Shown: positions 51,834-64,000 of the stretch, piece by piece
Position numbering within the stretch: position 1 is the first letter of the stretch
Layout of the letters: each line of letters starts with the position of its first letter
Assembly: GCA_964036045.1 (NCBI GenBank)
Contig: OZ038382.1
Coordinates: 147,138,961-147,202,960 of the forward strand
Origin: Eutreptiella sp. 'Long Island Sound 2002'
Taxonomy: Eukaryota; Euglenozoa; Euglenophyceae; Eutreptiales; Eutreptiaceae
Direction of reading: 5' to 3'
DNA: 64,000 bases
Made by a program: the position numbers and the translations under genes
Notes under the pieces: generated by a model
The model's database searches: none
Told to the model about the DNA's origin: nothing
The model's input: the letters and a program-made list of their open reading frames with translations, nothing else

Positions 51834-52559
51834 GGCGGCCGCGTCCGCAGCCTCATCTGACTTCTCCTTGTTTGTTTTACATGGTCGCGGCCTCTGGCGG
51901 GAAGAAGTGCTCTCCATCATGAGTTCCCCTGGCGACCCCCGTCTCACCTCACGGCCGAGAACTTCAACCAGGTTCCCTTGGGGCATGACCGGCGGTAGGC
52001 TCCCTTCAGTCGCTGCCCTCACGGTTTCAGCTCCTTCCGGTCACCCTTTGAAGGATCCCCCGGCCTTCCCCCCCTAGCACAGCCTATTGGGCGCCTGCAG
52101 GCGGGTTTCCTGTGGATAGCCCTCGCCGACAGCGGAGCATTTCTCTCTGTCAACCACATTCAACCACTCTCAATCCCTCACGGGTTGGAGTACCCACTCG
52201 GCTCCCGGATGCACTTGGTTGTCGTCCATCCACGGCTGGAGGCCAGGGGGCGACCCGTTCCACGTTCCCCCTGGTCCCGCTCACGCGTGAACCTACGTGT
52301 ACTCAGGCCATTGACCCGGGGTTCTCAAGGTAACACCCTCACCCCTGCGGACACCTCACGGCCGTCCCGGAGTTCAGGGCATTTTCCCGACTTCCCGTGG
52401 TCAGGTTCCCCATGGTTGGTCCATGGTTCAGCACTCCATGGCGACTGGTTTCCCAATCCCATGGGGCTGTTGCTTGGCGCTTTCGGCCTGCCTGCCCATC
52501 CCATGTCCCATTCCCCTTTGCCTCATCTCGGCACCGGCCCGCTCCCAGCGTCCCATGGA

Positions 52560-53215
52560 CTCCCTACCCCGTGGGGCCGTTGTGTGGCTCTAGCCACACG
52601 CCCTTCCCCGACCCGTCCCGTTGTCCCTTCATCCCGTGTTTATACCCCACCGGGTCGCCTGCTACCCTGTGGCGCGGGCCCACTGGAGCCTCTTCCTTCA
52701 GGGGACCGCTTCGTGCGCTTAGCACGGGTCACTCCCTTCCCGCCCCCGTCCCTTTCCCCTGTGCCGCGGCCCCGGCCTAATCCCCTGGGCTGTCGTGCGG
52801 CCCCATCCCATCCCTCGTCCCGTGTTTATACCCCACTGGGCCGCCAGCAACCCTGTGGCGCGGGCCCACTGGATCCTCATCCATCCGGGGACCGTTTCGT
52901 GCGCCTAGCACGGGTCGCTCCCTTCCCGCCCCCTTCCCCCGTGCCGCGGCCCCGGCCTAATCCCCTGGGTTGTTGTGCGGCCCCATCCCATCCCTCATCC
53001 CGTGTTTATACCCCACCGGGCCGCTAGCAACCCTGTGGCGCGGGCCCACTGGATCCTCATCCATCCGGGGACCGTTTTGTGCGCCTAGCACGGGTCGCTC
53101 CCCTCCCGCCCCTGCCCCTCTCTCCTGTGCCGCCTCCCATGCTGTCCTAGTCCCCTGGGGCCGTTGCGTGGCCCTGGCCACTCGTCCTTTTCTGTCCCGT
53201 CTCCTTGTGGTGCTG
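52560..53215 (-). repeat. Tandem repeat in the LINE-2 3' UTR
   Basis: Three units of 186 and 180 bp, recognised by CCCGTGTTTATACCCCAC at 52633, 52819 and 52999, with GGACCG..TTCGTGCGC..TAGCACGGGTC in each. Partial units flank them (GGGGCCGTTGTGTGGC at ~52577 and GGGGCCGTTGCGTGGC at ~53156). Confidence 0.8.
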
Positions 53216-55205
53216 CGGGGTGTTGTCCGCGTTTTTTTTGCCGCGCTTTTTTCCGCGTGGTTCCCTCCTCCCTGCATGCACGCACAACAACACTGCATCG
53301 CCATCTGTCTCGGTTCTGTTCGGTGCTCTCGTCCAGTCCCATCGCCATCCTGTTGCGCTGCCCTTGGCGTCCCCGGCCATGCCAGGCGACCCAGCCATTT
53401 AGCCCGCGTTGTTGTACATGTATCTTTCCTCTCTCCTCTCTACCCTCCCCTCCCCTCGGTCTCCTGCCCGCCCTCTTAGTGTCGTTCTCCTGCTCTGTGT
53501 GCTCGCCGCTGGTCGTCCCCGCGCCATGGTTGTATCTCGCGCGCCCTCACGTGCCTCTGGGCTTCTGCCCTGTCTTCCGACCTGTAAGCCGACCTGGGCG
53601 GCCTCCCGGGACACCCCTTCCGAGGGACTCCCCCGTCGTCCTCTCCCGCCGGCCGCCCCTCCATCAGTTCCCTGATGGTCGGGCGGGGCGGCCCTTACGG
53701 CTCTATGCGGGTCATCGGCATGGTGCTTCTCTGTAAGAGACATTGTGTTCCTTTGCGCCCTTGTTGGCCCCCTATTCCCCCCACCTCCCGCGTCCTGCCT
53801 CCTCTATGTGCCCTTCCTGTGTGTCCGCCTGTCCTGCTGTTGTTTTTTTTTGTTTTTTGTTCCGTGTTCGAGCTCCCCGCTGCTCCCGCGCGCCCTGCGT
53901 GTGCCCCCTGCTCTTCTCCGTGCTACCCCTGTCCCGCTGCCCTGCGCCCCCTCTCTCGCCTGTCTCCCCTCCCATCCTCCTTCTCGCTGTCAACCCTGCC
54001 TGTACGTCTGCCCTCCCTGTCGGTGCCGCGCTGTCACTTGTGTGTGCCACCCGCGTGCTCTACCCCTGCCCCTCCCCCTCGCCCCTACCCTTTCCCCTGG
54101 TCCCCCCCACCCTAGTGCTCCCTCGGTCCCCGCCTCTCACCCCATCCTGGTTGCCTGGCACCCTGTGTGGGGGGGGGGGGGTGTATCTGTGGACTGGACT
54201 GTGGCCCTGCCCGAGGTCTGGCATGGCTGTTGGTTGCCTACGCACCATGACGCACCGCATGTGCCGAAGGAACACAGAGAGAATGTCAGGGAGACGCTTG
54301 TCGAATTCCCGTCGCTGCATTTGCACTTTGGAGCCCAGCCGCATAGACAAAGGTTCGCACTCCGTTGCACCTCGTAGGTGTCCCATGGGGCCGGTGGCCA
54401 CCAAGGCCTGGCGTGGTCAACCCCTCAGAGCAGGGCGCACGTGAGCTCTATGTTTTCAATGCAGCACCCTCCTGTCGTGTAGAGAGCTTTGCCGCCATGT
54501 ACCAAGTCGGCGGATAGCCCGCGCACCCCGGCTGCCAGTCCACTGGGGCGCCACCGTGACAAGTACACCTGCACTGCCACCTGCCCATCCCAGCAAACTC
54601 TCCGATCACACCATTAGCCAAGACCCTGTCACCAACTTATCGGAATATTGGATGCGTCTGCCCGTTCGCCTCTCCTGCAACTCAGAGCCCTGGCGCCGTG
54701 CTGCACCCGAAGGGCACAGCACTGCTCCACGCCTTCGCTGGCCGTTCTCACCCGTCACGACCTTGCGCTCTGCTCCGTCATTGTACCACATTCTGATACT
54801 GCTTCCCGTCTGCTTCTCGTTCTGCCCCACACTGCTCGCCGTACCCACGATACGTCTCGCGTCCCACTGCCTGGCTGCTTCCTCCGCACTCGCCTGCGCC
54901 CCCGTACTCCGCCGTCCCATCTCACCTCTCCCCCGCCGCTGGTCCTGTGCTCTCCGCTTGGGGTTCTCGTCTGCGTCCGCAATCACCACATCCCCCTCCA
55001 CTTTGAGCCGTGTCCCTGCCCTCCCCTGCGCACCTGCACCTCTCCGCTCCCCTCCTCCTCTCCTCATGTCTGTCACATCCCCTCCTCACCCTCCTCCACC
55101 TCCGCCGACCCCCCGCGTCCGCCTCCCCGCATCCCATCTGCCCGTCCCTCCGCACGCCCCTGGCCCCCTGCCCCTAGCGCTTCCCGTTCCTGCTCCTGCC
55201 CGGCC
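53216..55205 (-). other. LINE-2 3' UTR, upstream part
   Basis: Pyrimidine-rich on the plus strand (purine-rich on the LINE strand), with a G run at 54171-54182. One non-repetitive block, 54180-54377, reads as ordinary protein in the plus frame ending at 54377 (with Trp, His and few low-complexity residues), but I do not recognise it. Other open frames are compositional. Confidence 0.45.
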
Positions 55206-57610
55206 CTACGCGTCGCCACTGTACCGCCCCTCGCGCTGCAATAGCTCACGCAGCATCTGAACCCTGGGCTTCTTCCACTTCTCCTGGGGACAGTCCAGGC
55301 GCACCCCCGGGAGCGCCGCTCCCAGCATCCTCCTCCACCGCCCCTCATCCATCTCCGGCCCCCTTTCCCTGGGCCTCCCCGCCCTGCAGACCAGGTCACT
55401 GAAGGGGCAGGGCCCCCTCTTCTCCCGCCTTCCCCTCGTCTTCCCTGCCCACTTTACGTAGCGGGCCAGCTCCGCCACGTCCCCCTCCGTCCACCCCGCG
55501 ACCGTCCCGGGTCCCCTCCGCACCGGCGGCGGCACATACTGCCGCGGCGGCGGGGACTCCACTTCCCAGTCCGTCGGCGTCGGCTCTGGACTGGGGCTGG
55601 CCGGCCGCGGTGCCCCCTCCGCCTCCCCTGCCCCTCGCTCCTCCCCCCTGCGCCGCTTCCCCCTTTCCTGCCCTGCCTCCTCGTCCTCCTCCCTGGCCCT
55701 TTTCCCTGACGGCGACCGCCCCTCCACATCCGTGGAGGGGGTGTCCCCTTCCGGATCCGGGAGGACCCGGTGGGCCCCCCGGGGCACCGCCTCCTTCTCC
55801 TCCCGCACCCTGCGCTCCCGCGCCGCCACCTCCCTGTCCCTGTCCGCCAGCCTCGCCGCCTCCCCCCTGATCCGCCTCAATACCCTCTCCTGCATCTCTC
55901 CCTCCTGCTCCGGTGGGATAGCCGGCTGTCGGAACGCCACCAGCGGGGTATCCTCCTGCCCCCTACCCTCCTCTTGTCGTCCTCCCTCCCATTCCGCCCT
56001 CTCAACCCCCCCCTGCCTTCTCCGAAGGTCCGCCCACGCCCTCTGCAGCTCCTCCACTGCCTGTGCTTCCCCTCCCTGCGGCCCGTCGGTCCCTTCCGTC
56101 CTCCCCTCCTCCGCCCCGCCCACCTCACCCTTGACCCTGGCCTCCCTCTCCCGCAGGCTCCTCTCTGCCTCCCCTATTCTCTCCCACGCCCTCCTGTGCT
56201 CTTCTCCCTTCCCTTCCTGCGCCCCCCATACTGTCCCACCAGCCTGCTGGTGCTGCTGCATGTGCGCCTGTGGCCGCATGCCCGGGTACGCCGGCAGGGG
56301 CGGGTACATCATCCCCATCGCCGGGTATGGCGGCGGCGGGAATGGTGGGACGATTGGTGGGACGGCTGGCGGGACTACACCTCCCCACCATCCCAATCCC
56401 GTCCCTGGGAACACCAGCGAGCCCATGTACCCAAGACCACTCTCCTTCCCCTGCCCCTTGCCTTGTGGCCCCATGGCCCCGCGTCCCTTGCCGCCTACTC
56501 CGTGGAGTCCCGCCCTCCCCTGTTGCTTCCCCTGTAGCCCTTGTTGCCCCGCTCCTTTCCCCTGCTTGCCCTTGCCGGCCTCCACCTGTCCCGCACCACT
56601 GCCCTGCACCGCTGCGCGGCTCTGCTCCGCCTGCCCCCCCCTCATCCCCGTCCTCCCCAGCTCCATCTCCAACTGGTAGATGGTGTCCGGCCCCTGCTCT
56701 GGGGGCTGGCGGCAACGGCGCTGGTACTCCACGTGCGCCAGCGCCTCGTACCGCGCCGCCTGCTGGCGGCGCACCTCCCTTTCCTCCTCCGCTGTTCCCG
56801 CCGCACTGACCCGTGGGGGCGACCTCGGCGGCGGCTGCCTGAACGAGCGTTGGGGCTGCAGCCACTGTCGCCCCCGTCCACTCCCTTTCCCCCCCTTTCC
56901 TGCCAGGTGTCTTTTTGTGTGTACAGCCCCCGACGTCCCTGCCTGCCCTTTCCCTCCCTTGCCTGTTCGCCCTCCGGCGCTTACGCTGCTGTCTCCGCTC
57001 CCTGCCGCTCCCGCCTCTAGCTGCCCTCGGCCGCCCTTGCCTTCCTCCTGCCTCCGCACCTCCGGGAGGATGGACTTCATGGCAGCCGCCGGCACATTGG
57101 GCGCCGACGGCTGTCCTGGGCCTCCCTCCACCGCCATCCTCCCCGCCCCCTCCCCCTCATCCTCCGACACGTCGAGGATGTCGGCGATTACCGACTCCCT
57201 CTGACTCCTCCACTCCCTCCTCCTCATATCCATGCCCGCCCTCACATCTACGACGTTCAACGGGTCCGCCCCTGGCCCTTCCGCCGCCCTTTGCCCCTGC
57301 CCCTCCACTTGCCCTTCAGCCCCTGCCGCCACCCCCTCTGCCCCGCCCCTTCCCGCCTCCGCCTGTCCTCCCTTGTCCCCTCCCTCTCACTTCCTCACCA
57401 CGGCTCCTTCCCCCCTCTGTCGCCCTGTAGCCCCCGGCCCTTCTCCCCTGATCGTCTCCGGGCTCTCCGGAGATGAGGGCGACGACACGTCCGCAGACGT
57501 CGCCGAGGACGCCGGCGAGGGGGGCCGCGGGACTGCGCCCGCCTGCCTCCGGGCCACCTCTGCCCGCACTGCCGGTGGCTGGCTGGGCTGTGGGTCAGGC
57601 TTGTGGGACA
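55206..57610 (-). pseudogene. LINE-2 gag-like ORF downstream of the polymerase
   Basis: A frame of about 800 codons, starting near MSHKPD at 57610 and broken only by a TGA at ~57387; the 57332-55206 part alone is 708 codons. The N-terminus is Pro/Ser-rich and acidic. The middle is Gly/Gln/Lys-rich (GKGKQGKGAGQQ), followed by a Pro/Met/Tyr segment. A charged helical region (REREARVKGEVG; DREVAARERRVREE) may form a coiled coil. The C-terminus has WTEGDVAELARYVKWAG...GRWRRML, faintly like a Myb/SANT helix. I do not recognise the family. By composition it should bind nucleic acid, as LINE ORF1 proteins do. LINE-1 has a similar ORF in the same unusual place. Confidence 0.5.
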
Positions 57611-58014
57611 TTGCGCTGCACATGGTATCACGCCTGAGCCCTGCGCCCTGTCGCCGCTTCTCCCACCTCCCACGCCCTGTACCCCCGCTGTTCGCGCGCC
57701 CTACGTGTGTGGTGCTCTGGGTACACCTGCGGCTCCTCCTCCACATCTTCTCCCCTGTTCCCCGAGGACTTCGCCTGGTGGCCATCGGCCTTGTTCCGGT
57801 CTGCACTGGTGTCGTCCTCGTCCCCGCTTCGCTTTCCCCTCGTCATATCACCCCAGTCCGCTCCCCCCTGGCCCGCTTCTTGCTCCGCCCTACGACTCTG
57901 TGTGCCCAGTCCCGGACGCTCCAGTCCATGCGACGGGCGCCTCTGCTGTCCCTTTGCCTCCGGTCCCCTTCCTGACGTCCCCCTGCGCGGTGAAACCGTA
58001 CACCCGTCCTGCCC

Positions 58015-61000
58015 TCATATCTGCCGGATTCTCCTTCGTCTGCGTGCCATCAGGCGGTCCCTCTGCTCCTCTGCCTCTCTGTCCTCCATTCCCTTCTCTC
58101 CCCCTGACCGCCTTGGCCGCCAATCTGGCCGCCTCCGTACTTCCATCCCCGTTATTTTTGGGTTATACCTGATCAACGCCATCTCCACACGCTTGGTGAC
58201 TGGATCACGCATGTCGTCCGCCCGCGCCTCCAACTGCGTCTCTCTGCACGCCATGCGCTCCTGGAGATGTTCCACCATACGCCGCAACAGCCTGTGCGCC
58301 ATGGCCTCAGGTGCCACTGTATTCTCCTGGAGTGCCCGCCACAGCAGCTTCACTATCACCATGTGCCACAGTCCCTTGCGGTGCCCTTCTTTCCCCAGCT
58401 CTCTCTCCACCGCGCTTCTGCCTCTCGCACCCTTCTTGAGCAACGGGACGTCCTGATCCCAAACCAGTGGTTCCTCGATCCCCTTATACTGTTCACACCG
58501 CATGAAGTGCTCGTATGTTTCTTGCCCTTGGCCCCAGTGGCATGTCATGTACTCCTCCGGGAGGTCCATACCCTTATGTCTGTACCACCTCATGATTGTT
58601 TCCCGCACCGGCACCTGCCCCGTGATTGCCTGCAGCCTTCTGGTCTGCAGCCTTTTGGGCAGCGATTCCGGCCTCAGCACATTGGGGTAGTGGACCCGCT
58701 GTCCCACCTTGCCCTCCAAGTACTCGTTTAGCTCTACCACCTCCGGCCCCCCTTGTACTTGAGCTAGCATGTGCACCGGCTGTGGATACCCCCTTAGCTC
58801 CTGCTTGCCTCTGTCCTCCTCCACCACCCACCTGGCCTTCTCCTCTTCCCCGACCCTTGGGGGTATATGCACCGAGTGGAGGTGCTCCTTGCTCTCTGGC
58901 ACCCTCCACTCTGGTTCCTGCTCCTTATCCACTGCTTGCGCCGCCCCATCCGCCTCATGATTCCCCACTCCCGCCCTGTGTGACTCCTGTTTCACCAGGT
59001 GTATGACCAGGGGCACTTTCTTCATCTCCAGCCCGTGACATATCGTGTACACCTGTGACGCCAGTCCCGTGCCCAGGGCCTCATGCAGTGGCCTGCTGGC
59101 CAGTCTCCTGAGGGTCGCCATGTCCGCCTCTGCGTCCGCCACCATCCACACTTCCCGTACGTGCTCCCCTATCTCCCCAACCACGTCCGCCACCGCCTGC
59201 ACCTCTCCATGGGACGCTGCTCCGTACACCATCTTTTCCACCACACTCTCCGTCACCTGTCCCACCCCCTCGACCCTTACCGCCGCTGCCCCCGCCATGG
59301 GCGGCTGTCCCTCCACCCCTGACCCGTCCAGAAATAGCACCACCCTCTCCTCCGTGGACTCCGGTATGCGCACCACCTCCCTCGGGTAGTGGCAGTACAC
59401 TTTGTGCCTCCCAATGCCATTCTCTCGTACCCCATCCCCGATGCTTAGCTCTCTCACCCCTCTGTACACTGCCCACTTATTGTCCGTCCTGGCCTTGTAT
59501 CTCTTCGTCACCACCACTTCGTGACACCATGCCCTGTCCCCTTTCGCCCTGCCCTGCTCCAGGTATGCCTGTACCAGAACCAATTACCATACCCTGTCTG
59601 CTGGCAACCCGTGGACCGTCAGCCTGATCCTCCTCGCACTCTCTCCACACCTGTGGCCCACGGGCACTATGGGCGCCTCTTCGTCTGGCCTCCCCGTGTC
59701 TGTCATCCGGAAACTCACCGCCACTCCATCATCCTCTTCTTGTAGTCCCCGCACTGTGTCCCATCCCAACTGGACCCCTGTTTGTTTCCCCTCCTTTTCC
59801 TCTCCCCACCAGACCTCCACGTCCCCCTGGGCCTCCTCATCCCCCCGCACCTCCTTGGGCAGCCGCAGCACCGGCCCCCACCACTGCCCCCTGGTGTCCG
59901 TAGTGCGCATGGTCGCGTTCGGGAACGCCCATGCCGTCATTCCTAGGACTGGCCACGGGATTTGCCCCGCCTCCTTGGTGCACCTCCAGCACTGGTCCCC
60001 CTGTCCTGCCCCTTCCGGGATGTTGTCTTTCCGGAACATATCTGCATGGACATCATACCACTGCCCGGTCGCACTCTGTACCTTCCCCCTCGGCCCTTTG
60101 AGTCCCAGCGGCGCACACAACAGTATGCCCGGTCTGGCCTTGTCCCTCTTCCCCCTGTCCAGCACCACTCTCTCTTGCTGCGCCCCCTCTCCCCTCCCGC
60201 ATCTTGGCTTCCTCTGCTGGATCCCCCACAGCGCTACCCACTCGTTCCACATCTTGCGCATCCTCCTGCTCCACCTTGTGCGGTCCTCTTGTCCTCGTGC
60301 TCTCCTCATCATCCACCTGTACACACCCCATTCCACCACCCTGGTGTCCCGATAGAACTCCGCATGGTGCAGCCCCGCCTTCTTGTATTCCTTCATATCC
60401 TTCCTGCGCACGTGCAGCACCTCCATGCTCACTCCTTCCTTCCTGATCGACCGTACTGTCCCATGTGCCGCCCCCCCGAAGTCGATGTCCAGGACCAGGA
60501 TTGGTCCCCGCCTACCGCACGTCCTGTTGGTTGCCAGCATGTGTTCTTCCCCCGGCAACACTGCCTGTAGGGCGCGCCACATGCGCTCCTTCTTCCCCGC
60601 CGCCAACCGTCTTCGCCGGTGCCACACATAGCGCGGGCACATGTTCTCCTCCTTCTGAACCTCTGCGACCGCGTGATAGCACACCCGTCTCACCACCTCT
60701 TCCTGATTGTGGCACATCCTGCTCAGCGTCCTCGCCGTGTTTGCCCTGTACGCCTCCCCCGCCGTGGGCTTCCCTTCTCCATAGTAGGCTGTTGGCGACC
60801 GCAACACGCACCACGGCACCTCCGTGGGTATCCCCTCATACCCTCTGATGAGCCTCCGCACTTCTCCCTCCACCTCCTCCAGCTGCTCCCTCCAGTACGG
60901 GAGGTGCATCCCCTGGTACCCTACCGCCGCATTGAGCACCGCCCGCAGGTAGTACAGGGTCGTCTGCACTGACGGGGGGTGATGCCGCAGGACCACCAGC

Positions 61001-63365
61001 ATCGCCCTGAACCCCCTGAGTAATTTGTCCGGTAGCCTGACTCCCCTCGCCTCCATGGCCTGCACATGTCCCGGCACCACCGCTTCCTCTGCCCTCTCCA
61101 GCCATGCCACTCCGTCTCCTACACCCAGCGCCATGCCTTCCTCTCCACCCCTCCTCAGAACCGCCGACTTCTCCGCGCTCCAGACAAGGTGGTTATCCCT
61201 CCCGTACCTCTGCATCAGGTCCTGTACCACCTGTTGGGCCTTTTCATTCCGCGCCATGGGTACCGCATCATCCACATACGCCTGCGCCGGCGCGTGTGTG
61301 GTGCCCTCGCCAGTTGTGGATATTTCCGCGCTATCCAACTCATCAGGGGGAGCATGGCCAGCAAGTACAGGAATGGGCCCTCCAGCCCGCCTTGTGGCAC
61401 CCCGCTGCCTGGGGTTACCCACTCAGTACACCCCTTCCCCGTGGCGACCGTGTACCTCCTTGAGCGCAGGTACTTTTCCACGAGGTCACCATATGGGAGT
61501 CCTGGCTGTCGCCACACCTCCTCTATGAGCCTATGCGGCGTGTTGGGGAACGCCCCCTTCACGTCCACAGACGCCATGAATGCCTCTAGGTCCTCATCAT
61601 CGTGGTACATATCGTACAGGAAGCTTGCTTCCTGTGTGGACCTACCCGGCACTGACCCCCACATATTGTCCGGTATGACCCCCGCTGCATACAGCCGCCG
61701 CTGTATCCTCCCGAAGATCACCATCCAGACCAGCTTGGCCTCCATGACGGCACAGCATATTCGTCTCCAGTTCCCCGGCCTGAGGTCATCCCCCTTCTTG
61801 TACAGGGGCCGCACCTTGCCCCCCCATTCCCCTGGGGGCTCGCCTGTGCGCAACACCTCCGTGACCCTCCCCGCTAGACCATCCAGCTCCGGCGCCTCTA
61901 GGTGCTGGTACGCCTCCGCCACCAGCTGGTCCACTCCCGGGCTCTTTTTCCCCTTGAGAGCCTTCACTGCCTCCTTAATTTCCCCTAGCGTCACCCTGCT
62001 GCGGTGTATGTCCTCGCTCTGCTCCGCTGTGAACACCCGCGGTGACGCCCTTACCATTCTCCTTGTGATCCCGCTGAGCTCCTGCTGCCCCTGGTTGTGC
62101 TGCCTCCTGAAACTCTGCGCCACCTCCTCCAGCACTTCCTTTTTGTTGCCCGTGACCCTGCCACAATGCAGTCTTACCGCCCGGATTTCCTTTGGTTTTC
62201 CAGCCTCAGCGAGCTCTCTGATGTACCGTAGCGACTTGTACGGCACCGCCCTCTCCATGTACCGCTCATGCTCCGCCACCACTTTCTGGTATATCCTCTC
62301 GTGTTCCTCCTCCACAGCCCTCCTCGCTGTTCGCACCCTCTTCTTCGCCTGTGTCCCCTCCGTTTGCCACTCTGCCCCCTACTCCCGCGCCCTTGCCTCG
62401 ACCTCCTCGTGCTGCCGTTTCCTCAGGGTGGCCACCAGCCTTTGCAGCCTGGGCTGTGCCTGCGACTCCCCCCCTTGCTTGGTAAACCCGCATATCCGCG
62501 CTGCCCTCCTCATGGCTTGATGCACCTGTTTCCCCTGCCTCAGTTCGGCGTGTACCCGCTGCCCCCACTGTTGCCACCTCTCGTCCCCCTCCTCCGGCCA
62601 CTTCACCATTGGCGGCAGGCTGACGCCTTCCTCGTCCAACCCCTGCTCATCCTCCTGTTCGTCCCCGGGCTCCCCCACCTTCACGTCCACTGTCACCATC
62701 ATGGGGCAATGTCCCTTCCTGTCCTGCATTTCTTCCGGCCCCACCATGCATCCCGCCGTCACCCCCTTGACCCAGCTGGGGTCCGCGTACACCGCGTCTA
62801 TCTGCGATGGCGCGCTGCCTTCCGGTGCCGGGTAGTGTGAGGGGCCCGGCGCTCCACGGTACGACACATCCTGCAGCCTCATTCCCTCGACAAACTTCCG
62901 CACCTCGCGTTCCACCTCCGTCTCCGCGCCCCTCCTCCGGGGATCGTAGTTGAAGTCTCCAACCACGATGACCGGCCCCCTCTCCAGCGCCCTGATGTAC
63001 TCCATCCTCAGCTGCGCCACATACTCCTTGACCCTCCTCCCATGTGGGACATGGCAGTTGATGATGACTACCTGTCCATGCTCCGTCGCCACATCATACA
63101 CCGCCCTTCGTCCCCTTGCTCCCAGCTTCTTGTCCTGCACGACGCTGAGCCCTCTGCGCATCAACAGCGGCACCCCCTGCGCCCACTCCCGCTGGTACTC
63201 TCTCCCCTCCTTGTCGTACATCTGTGCGCACACGACGTTGTTCTTCCCCTGCAACCTTATCTCCTGGTACGCCACCATGTTGGGGTCCGCCTAATGCAGC
63301 TTCATCTGCTGCCAGGCTGCCTTGTCCGCCCGATACTGAAGCAGTACCCAGAACCTATGGCCCAT
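58015..63365 (-). pseudogene. LINE-2 polymerase: endonuclease, RT, RNase H
   Basis: The frame starts at the ATG at 63365, inside the first 41-bp monomer. Endonuclease (APE type): YQEIRL, VVGDFNYDP, SQIDAVYAD and KGHCPMMVTVDV, giving the Glu, Asp and His sites that nick the target. RT: A SVDVKGAF, B SGVPQGGLEGPF, C AYVDD. RNase H: VVLFLDGSG, HGEVQAV, VADAEAD, and a GNHEADGAA end. A CH...C finger-like motif follows (TCHWGQGQETYEHFMRC). Breaks: TAG 63293-63291, TAG 62381-62379, a frameshift between motifs B and C (61420-61300), TAA 59586-59584. It lies on the same strand as the gag-like ORF, ~400 bp upstream of it. The element is dead but otherwise complete. Confidence 0.88.
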
Positions 63366-63437
63366 GGCCCGGATGCCTGTGAGCCATCACACCCGTTATG
63401 GCCCATGGCCCGGAGGCCTGTGAGCCGTCACACCCGT
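63356..63437 (-). repeat. Two 41-bp direct repeats at the LINE-2 5' end
   Basis: Units 63356-63396 and 63397-63437 differ at two positions. Each contains GGGCCATGGGCCATA on the LINE strand, so each supplies an ATG. Tandem 5' monomers serve as promoters in some LINEs. Confidence 0.8.
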
Positions 63438-64000
63438 GCGGAAGCCGTTGACACCGGCTGTCAGCGGGATATCCCTGTTCCCTAACCCGCGGAATCTGGA
63501 ATCCGATTTCTAACCAATAAATCGATGGAGAAGTACCATAATTTTATTGTCTAATTGTCGTGAAATCGCCGCCTGTTGTCGCCTGTTCGCGCGCTTTCGT
63601 CGCTTCTCCGTGGCGAGTTTTGTAAGGGATTTTTCTCGAGTACCTTTGAGGTTCTAAGAGAACTTAAGAGCTGAATGTAGAGGGTCTTTAATGTACTTTC
63701 ATCTGGTGTGTTCACAAGAATTTTTCGCCGTTGCGTCTTCGAGAAAATCAGCGCGCAAGCTGTTCCGTCAATCGCTCGAACTCATGGTTCTCAAGTACCA
63801 TGATTTCAGACGGAACCCTACATTCCCCCCCTATGCCTTTCATCCATGCCCCTTTCACGTGTGCATATCACTTTGTATAGGGAAGCGGGCAATGGCGATG
63901 TTTTAGGCAGCCCATGGGTTTCACAAACCCAAGTCGTGTGCGTGCGCAAACGCTAACCTTGTGGCCTTGTGAGCATGAACGTTAATAACCGAACACAATG
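63438..64000. other. Right end of window, nothing recognised
   Basis: AT-richer DNA outside LINE-2. No open frame with domain features; no repeat partner in the window. The LINE-2 5' boundary lies near its left side but cannot be fixed. Confidence 0.4.

Larger units (their letters stand above)
51818..63437 (-). mobile_element. LINE-2: non-LTR retrotransposon with endonuclease, RT, RNase H
   Basis: Minus-strand element of about 11.6 kb. Order: two 41-bp monomers, endonuclease-RT-RNase H frame (63365-58015), gag-like ORF (57610-55206), 3.4-kb 3' UTR with ~180-bp tandem repeats, and a tail of four CTTA units (51833-51818). Stops and frameshifts show it is inactive. The overall plan parallels LINE-1, but the proteins differ greatly, so it is a separate family. 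Confidence 0.85.

Noticed and set aside
52185-53027. Plus-strand repeat protein of 280 residues
   Set aside because: Its internal repeats are the ~180-bp DNA tandem repeats of the LINE-2 3' UTR, whose lengths keep phase by chance.
52633-53160. CRISPR-like array
   Set aside because: The repeat unit is ~180 bp with no spacers, in a eukaryotic LINE 3' UTR.
55732-57430. Several plus-strand Pro/Ser-rich frames of 150-315 codons
   Set aside because: They are mirrors of the Gly/Arg/Glu-rich gag-like ORF on the minus strand.

Overview
This window is nuclear DNA of a eukaryote built almost wholly from nested retrotransposons. There are no prokaryotic operons, rRNA genes or CRISPR arrays. The evidence for a eukaryote is three Ty3/gypsy elements carrying chromodomains, two LINEs, and primer-binding sites for a eukaryotic initiator-Met tRNA (TGGTAGCAGAGG type). 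The GC swings between AT-rich LTRs and GC-rich LINEs suggest an alga or other protist. The primer sites differ from the land-plant form TGGTATCAGAGC. I cannot name the species.

Layout. 1-861: 3' end of a LINE-1 family copy. 899-12332: Gypsy-A, a complete LTR element (LTRs identical by eye, intact gag and pol). It sits inside a reading frame that resumes at 12333 as a decayed AlkB-type dioxygenase (to 13094), followed by a proline-rich frame. 14367-16165: 3' end of a Gypsy-A relative in inverse orientation. 16166-28015: LINE-1 (RT, RNase H, Cys-rich ORF, Gly/Lys-rich ORF, long repetitive 3' UTR). 28021-29516: tail of chromovirus Gypsy-C. 29517-45379: Gypsy-B on the minus strand with 2359-bp LTRs and an inserted small LTR element (32028-34683). 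45380-46411: another LTR with PPT and PBS, plus a palindrome. 46406-50611: decayed minus-strand gag/protease. 51053-51190: ankyrin-repeat scrap. 51818 to about 63437: LINE-2 on the minus strand (endonuclease, RT, RNase H, then a gag-like ORF). The last ~520 bases hold nothing recognisable.

How the parts work. Gypsy-A and Gypsy-B encode capsid (Gag) and a Pol with protease, an extra Dam-methylase-like segment, RT, RNase H, integrase and chromodomain. In Gypsy-A, gag and pol share one frame split by a single UGA followed by CGG and a hairpin, which looks like programmed stop-codon readthrough. Both LINEs place a Gly/Pro/Lys-rich gag-like ORF after the polymerase instead of before it. Gypsy-A looks potentially active. 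Gypsy-B has one nonsense codon in pol. Everything else is decayed or partial.
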